A stretch of DNA of 64,000 nt from UBA9659 sp965208605 (GTDB taxonomy: Bacteria > Pseudomonadota > Gammaproteobacteria > Pseudomonadales > Azotimanducaceae), in contig OZ242345.1 in the NCBI GenBank assembly GCA_965208605.1, positions 62,001 to 126,000 of the forward strand. Reading direction: 5' to 3'. The notes under the pieces were generated by a model. The model saw only the letters and a program-made list of their open reading frames with translations, was not told the origin of the DNA and ran no database searches. Position 1 is the first letter of the stretch; the number at the start of each line of letters is the position of its first letter. This document shows, in pieces, positions 58,228-64,000 of the stretch. The position numbers and the translations under genes were made by a program.

Positions 58228-60834
58228 ATGTATAAAACCAATATGCCTAGACGAAAATCACCAAGCAAACCCATTGAACAATACGACCACGCTGATAAAG
58301 AGCGGGCGAATAACCCGCCGGTCGGGCTGGTCACGCCGAGTAGCGACCCCGACAGGGGTGAGAAGCGGCGTTATGAATATGACCCGCATCTTGACCCGCA
58401 ACTGCAATGGGCGGGCAAGGCCGAGCACACTTCCTTTGAAGTGCCGACCCAGTCCTTGCATGTGCACGAGCGTATTGACCCGCGCACCATCGTGGAAGCG
58501 GTCAGGAAGCACAACGATGACGCGGGCCGTCAAGGGAGTTTGTTTGACCAGGAACGCAAAATTCCGCTACGCAACGAGATCGAGTTTTATAAACATTCCC
58601 ACAACTGGAGCAACCGTCTCATCGCCGGCGATAGCCTGTTGGTGATGAACTCGCTGTTGGAAAAGGAAGGCATGGCGCGGCGCGTCCAGTGCGTCTATAT
58701 GGACCCGCCCTACGGCATCAAATACGGCAGCAACTTCCAACCCTTTGTTAATCGGCGTGATGTCAAGGACGGCAAGGACGACGACTTGACCTCTGAACCA
58801 GAACAGATTCGCGCCTTCCGCGACACCTGGGAGTTGGGTATCCATTCCTATCTGTCGTATATGCGCGATCGTTTGCTATTGGCACGTGAGTTGCTGACTG
58901 ATTCGGGTTCCTGTTTTGTGCAGATTTCGGGGGAGAATGTGCATCATGTGCGGGAGATTATGGATGAAGTTTTTGGGGTGGATAATTTTTTGAGTTTGAT
59001 TGCTTTTTCTAGAGCAGCAGCAAGGGGGACTGGAAAAAAAGGGATAGATTCGGTCGCGGATTACCTTGTTTGGTATTCAAAGAACAAAGAATCTATGAAG
59101 TATCACCGATTATACAAACCAATTGGTGATAGTGACCCGGCAATGCTACCGTTTTCTTATGTTGAAGAAAAAAATGGCTCAAGGCGATCAATGACCTCCA
59201 GCGAAATGAAAAATCTTGCATTATTGCCTGAAAATAGTCGACGCTATCGCCTTGTAGCACTTTCATCCCAAACGGGAACTGATACAACAAGATTCACTTA
59301 CGAATGGGAAGGCGGCAGTTATTCGCCTCACGCAAACAGAGGGTGGAAAGTAGCGAAGGCCGGGCTTGACACGCTTAGTCAAAAAGGGCGGCTACAAAAA
59401 CAAGGGAATCATTTGTGTTATATCCGTTACGCAGATGAACGACCTGGCTTGCCGTACACTAATCAATGGGTGGATACAGCGAGTATAGCCGGCAATAAGG
59501 TCTATGTTGTTGAGACGGCAAGTAAAATCATCCAACGTTGCATCTTAATGACCACCGACCCGGGCGACCTGGTCTTTGATCCGACCTGCGGTAGCGGCAC
59601 CAGCGCATTCGTTGCCGAACAATGGGGGCGAAGATGGATCACCTGCGACACCTCGCGCGTGGCACTGACTCTGGCGAAACAACGATTGATGACCGCCAGT
59701 TATGATTACTACCAACTCGCGCATCCGGCCGAGGGCGTCGGCAGTGGTTTTGAATATAAAAAAGTACCGCACATCACCTTAAAATCCATCGCCAACAACG
59801 AACCGCCAGCAACGGAAACACTTTACGACCAACCGATCAAAGACACCAAAAAGACGCGCATTACCGGACCCTTCACGGTGGAAGCCGTGCCGGCACCGAC
59901 AGTGCAACCGTTGGATGCCATTACTACGCCAGATCCCGCTACACCAGAGCCCGCGGCGGCGGATGAAACCATTGTCCGCAGTGGCGAAACCCTGCGCCAA
60001 AGCGAATGGCGCGATGAGTTGTTGAAGTCCGGCATCCGCGGCAAGGGCGGACAGCATATTTCCTTCTCCCGCATTGAAACCCTACCATGCCGCTACCTGC
60101 ACGCGGACGCCGAAACCAAACCGGACGCCAGCGGCGTTGAGGAAGCAGGGACAGCAGACACGCCGCGCCGTGCGGTCATCTCATTCGGTCCTGAACATGC
60201 GCCCCTGGAGCAACGGCAGGTGGAAAACGCCGTGCAAGAAGCGCAAACCCTAGTGCCAAAGCCAGCGCTTGTCGTGTTCGTGGCTTTTCAGTTTGACCCG
60301 GAAGCGGCAAAGGACATAGACGAAACCGATTGGCCCGGTGTAAAGATGTTGAAGGTGCAGATGAACGCCGACCTGCAAACCGATGACCTGAAAAAGAAAC
60401 GCGCCAGTAATGAAAGTTTCTGGCTGGTTGGGCAACCGGATGTCAGCCTGCGCCGAATCCGCCGAGGCGAAAACACAGATAGGTGGCAAGTGGAAGTGCA
60501 TGGCTATGATTACTTCAACACCAAGAGCGGCAATGTGGAATCTGGCAATACAGAAAAAATCGCGGTCTGGATGCTGGACACCGACTATGACGGTAGAAGT
60601 CTGTATCCCTCCCAGGTGTTCTTCCCCATGTCCGGCGACAAAGAAGGCTGGACCAAACTGGCAAGAAACCTCAAATCCGAGATAGATGAAGAGATGATTG
60701 AAGCCTACCGTGGCATTCTTTCCCTACCGTTTGACCTCGGTGAAAACCAACGCATCGCCGTCAAAATAGTGGATGATAGAGGGATCGAAAGTCTGCGAGT
60801 TTTGGCTGCGCCATCTCAGGGGAATAAATCATGA
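58228..60834 (+). CDS. Large site-specific DNA methyltransferase (type III Mod-like, beta class)
   Basis: This roughly 868-residue protein has the catalytic motif CVYMDPPYGIKYGSNFQPFV (residues about 155-175) before the SAM motif VFDPTCGSGTSAFVAEQWGR (about 450-470), the beta-class order used by type III Mod subunits. Residues about 205-440 between them include a target-recognition-like region (DVKDGKDDDLTSEPEQIRAF, RDRLLLARELLTDSGSCFVQ). The C-terminal 350 residues have a proline- and acid-rich linker and a second soluble domain. No Res helicase follows; instead an ATPase gene overlaps by 4 bp (60831-60834). The start is ATG 58228 or 58243. Its last 25 codons are duplicated at 52406 and 62801. 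Confidence 0.9.
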   Translation: MYKTNMPRRKSPSKPIEQYDHADKERANNPPVGLVTPSSDPDRGEKRRYEYDPHLDPQLQWAGKAEHTSFEVPTQSLHVHERIDPRTIVEAVRKHNDDAGRQGSLFDQERKIPLRNEIEFYKHSHNWSNRLIAGDSLLVMNSLLEKEGMARRVQCVYMDPPYGIKYGSNFQPFVNRRDVKDGKDDDLTSEPEQIRAFRDTWELGIHSYLSYMRDRLLLARELLTDSGSCFVQISGENVHHVREIMDEVFGVDNFLSLIAFSRAAARGTGKKGIDSVADYLVWYSKNKESMKYHRLYKPIGDSDPAMLPFSYVEEKNGSRRSMTSSEMKNLALLPENSRRYRLVALSSQTGTDTTRFTYEWEGGSYSPHANRGWKVAKAGLDTLSQKGRLQKQGNHLCYIRYADERPGLPYTNQWVDTASIAGNKVYVVETASKIIQRCILMTTDPGDLVFDPTCGSGTSAFVAEQWGRRWITCDTSRVALTLAKQRLMTASYDYYQLAHPAEGVGSGFEYKKVPHITLKSIANNEPPATETLYDQPIKDTKKTRITGPFTVEAVPAPTVQPLDAITTPDPATPEPAAADETIVRSGETLRQSEWRDELLKSGIRGKGGQHISFSRIETLPCRYLHADAETKPDASGVEEAGTADTPRRAVISFGPEHAPLEQRQVENAVQEAQTLVPKPALVVFVAFQFDPEAAKDIDETDWPGVKMLKVQMNADLQTDDLKKKRASNESFWLVGQPDVSLRRIRRGENTDRWQVEVHGYDYFNTKSGNVESGNTEKIAVWMLDTDYDGRSLYPSQVFFPMSGDKEGWTKLARNLKSEIDEEMIEAYRGILSLPFDLGENQRIAVKIVDDRGIESLRVLAAPSQGNKS

Positions 60835-62216
60835 AAGCAACATTTCAAAATATAGGTCCGATTAAGGAAGCCGAACTTGAGTTGGGGGATTTAACCATCA
60901 TCGCCGGGCAAAACAACACAGGGAAAACTTATTTGGCTTATACCCTCTACGGTTTCTTGGATGCATTCCATAATGATATATATTCACTGATAAAGGGCTA
61001 CAAAAATGAACGAATGCTTTCCAAAAATATAGATCAACTTGCGGATCAAATGAAAAAGATTGGGAAAGCAAGCGTGAAGCTTGAAGAATTTCAAATGCTG
61101 GCGGGTTTAATATTACAATATTCTTCCACTTCATTTTCTTCATCATATATTGGTCAATTTTTTAGTTGTCCTGATGATGAATTTGAAGATGCAGAATTTT
61201 TTATCAAAGAAGAAATAAAACAAGAAGAAATAGAAAGTCAAAGATATAAAATAAGTCATCAGGATCGGAAATCAGCATTACTATCTTTTTTAGAAGATGG
61301 AGTCATATATTTTACATTTGATAACGTTGGAAACCATAAACTTACAAGCAAAACATTGACAATAGGATTATATGCCCTATTTCGTCAGATGATAGGAAGT
61401 AGCCTTCCGGTTCCTTTTATCTTATCTGCTGAAAGATTTGGTGTTTCTCTTTTTTATAAAGAACTAGATTTAAACAAGAATAGGCTAGTTGAAAAGTTAC
61501 AGAATTTATCTAACGAAAAAGTATCTAACCCTTATCAATATATTGAAAAAGAAGCTGCTCGTTATGCCAAACCCATAAAAGACAACATAGATTTCACTAG
61601 AGATTTGGCTGAAATCAAAAAAAGGAAAAGCAATCTGTCGATAAACAATTTGCGCTTGGTAGAAAAAATAATGGATGGATATTATAAAGCCAATAATGAC
61701 GAGATTCGATTCATCTCCAAAAAACGAGGAGAAAATAGATTTGACATACCGTTGCATTTGGCTTCTTCATCAGCGCGTGGTTTGTCAGACTTGTATTTTT
61801 ATCTTAAACATGTTGCACAACAAGGGCAGGTGCTGATTATTGATGAACCTGAAAGCCACCTTAGCCCCACTAATCAGGTTCTTATGGCTAGACTTCTAGC
61901 ATTTTGTGTCAACTCCGGTCTAAAAGTTCTTCTGACCACTCACAGTGATTATTTAATCAAAGAATTCAACAATCTTATTATGCTGAGTAATGACTTTGAA
62001 GGAAAAGATAACTTCCTAACTCGCAACAAAAAAAGTTATACAGATGGTGATTATTTGAAACCAGAATCGGTGAAAGCCTACACATGCGAAGATGGGACAC
62101 TGAAGGCATGTGATGTAGATAAAACGGGTATTGATATGCCGGTTTTTGATGATGCCATTGATAAAATAAATCAAGTATCAAATGAACTGGGGCTGCTGAC
62201 AGCGGATGGCGATTAA
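60831..62216 (+). CDS. ABC-type AAA ATPase (AAA_15/AAA_21), coupled to the methyltransferase
   Basis: An SMC/OLD-like ATPase of 461 residues. Walker A: LTIIAGQNNTGKTYLAYTLY (about 23-42); signature-like HLASSSARGLSDLYFYLKHV; Walker B: QVLIIDEPESHLSPTNQVLM; switch His: VLLTTHSDYLIKEFNNLIML. The middle (about 85-300) is a variable, charged region. It shares ATGA with the methyltransferase stop and the next gene starts inside its own end (62206), so all three are translated as a unit. A DNA or nucleotide sensor role in a defence operon is likely by analogy with OLD, Septu and PARIS ATPases, but it is not one of those by gene content. Confidence 0.87.
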   Translation: MKATFQNIGPIKEAELELGDLTIIAGQNNTGKTYLAYTLYGFLDAFHNDIYSLIKGYKNERMLSKNIDQLADQMKKIGKASVKLEEFQMLAGLILQYSSTSFSSSYIGQFFSCPDDEFEDAEFFIKEEIKQEEIESQRYKISHQDRKSALLSFLEDGVIYFTFDNVGNHKLTSKTLTIGLYALFRQMIGSSLPVPFILSAERFGVSLFYKELDLNKNRLVEKLQNLSNEKVSNPYQYIEKEAARYAKPIKDNIDFTRDLAEIKKRKSNLSINNLRLVEKIMDGYYKANNDEIRFISKKRGENRFDIPLHLASSSARGLSDLYFYLKHVAQQGQVLIIDEPESHLSPTNQVLMARLLAFCVNSGLKVLLTTHSDYLIKEFNNLIMLSNDFEGKDNFLTRNKKSYTDGDYLKPESVKAYTCEDGTLKACDVDKTGIDMPVFDDAIDKINQVSNELGLLTADGD

Positions 62217-62763
62217 TAAAATGATTGCATCCTTAAAGTCAATTTTGTTAAAAAAGTATCAAGGTACACCAATAAACAATGATATAAAGCTTAAAGATAA
62301 GCAATCTAAAATGGAGGTTAAATTAACTGGAGTTCCACAAGGCGGACTTGTTTTCAGCGTCCCATCAGGGGGTAAATCTCATATAGGGGCAGTGAAAGAA
62401 AAAAAAGATTATAAAAAATCTTGCGATTATCTCATCCTTGTTCCATATAACGATCGCCTGGATGCTTACTTTATTGAGTTGAAAACAACCTTGAACCCTA
62501 ATGATCAAGGTGTCCCTAAGGAAGGATGCAAGCAAATTCTTTGCACTATCCCAGTGCTGAAGTATTTGATATCAATGGTTGATATTCATTGTGGAAAAAA
62601 TGACAAGGTTAACCAGTATTATGCTGTTATTGGAAAGAGAGAGTCTTCCAAACTTGATAAACAAGGAGTGAAGCCTAGTCGTCCAAAATATGCTCGGTAT
62701 AAAAGAAAAAGATTCAAAATCATTAGCCATTCTCCAATAGTCTCTTTAAGACAATTAAAATAA
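62206..62763 (+). CDS. PD-(D/E)XK nuclease-like effector coupled to the ATPase
   Basis: A 185-residue protein with no family I can name. Its centre, KKSCDYLILVPYNDRLDAYF followed by IELKTTLNPNDQG, has an Asp then E-x-K in the spacing of PD-(D/E)XK nucleases, and CKQILCTIPVLKYLISMVDI looks like the amphipathic helix with Gln after the core. The end is basic (RPKYARYKRKRFKIISH), suitable for nucleic-acid binding. The start ATG overlaps the ATPase stop by 11 bp. With the ATPase it would form a sensor/effector pair guarded by a methyltransferase; the nuclease assignment is inference from residue pattern only. Confidence 0.65.
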   Translation: MAINKMIASLKSILLKKYQGTPINNDIKLKDKQSKMEVKLTGVPQGGLVFSVPSGGKSHIGAVKEKKDYKKSCDYLILVPYNDRLDAYFIELKTTLNPNDQGVPKEGCKQILCTIPVLKYLISMVDIHCGKNDKVNQYYAVIGKRESSKLDKQGVKPSRPKYARYKRKRFKIISHSPIVSLRQLK

Positions 62764-62881
62764 TTGATTCCCTTATCACAAGCTTTTCTTACACCGAACC
62801 CGATAAAAACCAACATATCGTCGTCAAAATAGTGGATGATAGAGGGATAGAAAGCTTGCGGGTTATAGGAGTGGATAAATG
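62764..62881 (+). pseudogene. Methyltransferase 3'-end relic (scar C) before the XRE/ImmA gene
   Basis: 62801-62880 is a diverged copy of 60738-60834 and still reads in frame: NQHIVVKIVDDRGIESLRVI then GVDK and a stop. The TGA overlaps the ATG of the next gene, as the true methyltransferase stop overlaps the ATPase ATG; both cargo genes begin ATGAAAGC. The AGGAG (62866-62870) that serves the next gene lies in the relic. Confidence 0.85.
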
Positions 62882-64000
62882 AAAGCGCGAGTAACAGACA
62901 TAAACCCTCAAGTACTGCGCCAATGCCGTAAACAAATTGGCATGACTATTGAGCAAGCGCAAAACAAAGCATCCATGGCAACGCTTGATAAAGTGGAGCA
63001 GGGCGAGAGGAAACCCACCTTTAAGCAAGTAGATACTCTTTCCGAACTGTACAACGTGCCTCGCTGGGTTTTTGTTTCTGATGATTTACCCGAAGAATAT
63101 CAATTTAACAAAACAGGTATAGCTTTCCGTCAATTTGCCCATGACCGTGCAGATCTTTTTAGTCATTCCAAAATTCGTATTTTGGTTGCTAAGATAGAAC
63201 GTTTGCGCGATTTAATTCTGGATTTACGAGAAGAAATTGATGAAAAAGTAGAACTGTTTGACCCTCCTGTATTACCACAAAATGCGTCTCCGAAAAACGT
63301 TGCTATGCAGGTACGCGAATGGCTAGGTGAGGAAGGAAATTTTGAATTTTCACAGTGGCGAGAAAAATTAGAAGAAAAAAACATCTTTGTTTTTATGACC
63401 AGCAAATATAAAGGTTGGTCTCACATTGATAGAAATCTGTTTCGTGGCTTTGCTATTTATCATCCAATCCTACCAATTATTATCATTAATGATTCGGATG
63501 CTAAAAAAGCACAATCCCTAACATTGTTTCACGAACTTGGACATCTGCTCCGTCGTGAAAGCGCGCTTGATGATTGGAATAATCAAAATCAGCAGATAGA
63601 ACATTGGTGCGATGAGTTGGCAGGCAATGTGTTAATGCCTGCTGATCCGTTTTTGGCTATTACACGCGGTCTTGATATTAGAGATTTGAATGATGTTAAA
63701 GACATCGCAAAAAAGTTTAAGGCGAGCGCCCATGCTTGTTTGGTACGGCTACGACAATTAAATGTAATTAATCAGATTATTTATATAAAGATTGAAACAC
63801 AGATAAAGGAAGAATATGTACAACAAAAAAGAATACTCCAAGAACAAAAAGGAGGCCCTTCTAGAAACAGACCGAATGAAGTGTTAAATCAATACGGCCG
63901 AATCTATACCAATGCAGTCTTTCAAGCCTATCACAATCAGGAGATTGGGCTACATAAAGTATGCCAACTGTTTGGCCTCAAACAAGCATCACATGCTCTT
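62878..64000 (+). CDS. XRE-type regulator fused to ImmA/IrrE zinc peptidase (3' end cut by window)
   Basis: The open frame from ATG 62878 continues to the window edge (374 codons). Residues 1 to about 70 form a helix-turn-helix-like domain (LRQCRKQIGMTIEQAQNKAS, MATLDKVEQGERKPTFKQVD). Further on is the zinc-peptidase motif LTLFHELGHLLRRESALDDW (HExxH-like HELGH) and HWCDELAGNVLMPADPFLAI with the third ligand Glu. This HTH-ImmA/IrrE layout is common in toxin-antitoxin and phage-resistance loci, where the peptidase cleaves a repressor. A Shine-Dalgarno AGGAG at 62866 supports the start. The usual downstream partner, a PIN-type toxin, would lie beyond the window. Confidence 0.85.

Noticed and set aside
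58228..60834. Calling the locus a complete type III restriction system
   Set aside because: No Res helicase/nuclease gene follows within the window. The next genes are an ATPase and a small PD-(D/E)XK-like protein.
1..64000. tRNA, rRNA or riboswitch genes
   Set aside because: No cloverleaf with a TTCGA-type arm and no conserved rRNA or riboswitch core was recognised in the gaps. A tRNAscan/Rfam search would be decisive.

Overview
The window looks like a chromosome segment from a heterotrophic gammaproteobacterium, possibly marine or host-associated. The main clue is gene order: a long-form GAPDH, mfd and csiV lie together (13503-8505), as in Pseudomonas relatives. The rpsF-rpsR-membrane protein order, lexA, rhlB and ispB also fit. 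GC is moderate in the housekeeping genes. Several islands are clearly AT-richer: 2741-5450, 29476-30648, 40515-41396 and 52484-64000. No rRNA or tRNA gene was recognised, and the exact taxon cannot be fixed from sequence reading alone.

Layout. 1-1283: ribosomal genes rpsF-rpsR and a membrane protein (minus strand). 1418-1657: IS30-type transposase remnant. 1746-2711: polyprenyl diphosphate synthase. 2703-5587: a two-gene restriction-modification cassette plus an IS1595-type remnant, bracketed by 38-bp perfect direct repeats. 5603-8508: lexA with an SOS box, an orphan DNA methyltransferase and an MscS channel. 8505-15780: csiV, mfd, GAPDH and a Nudix hydrolase. 15819-25224: yaaA, a PNPOx-like protein, membrane proteins, an alpha/beta hydrolase, rhlB, a Na+/solute symporter, an aminotransferase and argC. 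25339-26238: a gene interrupted by in-frame TGA that reads through as a PrdB/GrdB-like selenoprotein, with a hairpin immediately downstream. 26422-31908: a RCK-type membrane protein, a D-2-hydroxyacid dehydrogenase, a coiled-coil protein, a P-loop ATPase and a membrane protein. 31966-34833: a bufABCD-like operon (DoxX, DUF2063, DUF692/MNIO, Cys-repeat precursor). 35299-41396: alpha-E/ATP-grasp pair, SelO, glutaminyl cyclotransferase, Mrr-like nuclease. 41572-52190 (plus strand): GST, aldehyde dehydrogenase, D-amino-acid aminotransferase, then a pyrimidine/beta-alanine cluster (cytidine deaminase, upp, beta-alanine transaminase with a frameshift, mmsA, yjdF, deoA). 52230-64000: a defence island with an AAA+/subtilase pair, a GmrSD-type nuclease, a large DNA methyltransferase followed by an ABC-type ATPase and a PD-(D/E)XK-like protein, and an XRE/ImmA protein cut by the window end.

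Three things stand out. First, the selenoprotein would be split in two by standard gene calling. Second, the bufferin-type precursor carries 18 cysteines, every one in an EGxCG pentapeptide, which is an unusually long copper-peptide substrate beside its own MNIO enzyme. Third, three copies of the 3' end of the methyltransferase gene sit directly in front of different defence cargo genes, which suggests a cassette-exchange point.

A genome-wide habit is also visible. Short tandem repeats of 12-15 bp occur in frame inside otherwise conserved genes (rpsF, csiV, mfd, PNPOx-like, GST, D-amino-acid aminotransferase, cytidine deaminase) and between genes. A family of palindromic intergenic repeats (arms like GTCATTCTCGAGCTTGCTCG and GGGAATCCAGAGGAAC) fills most long gaps.
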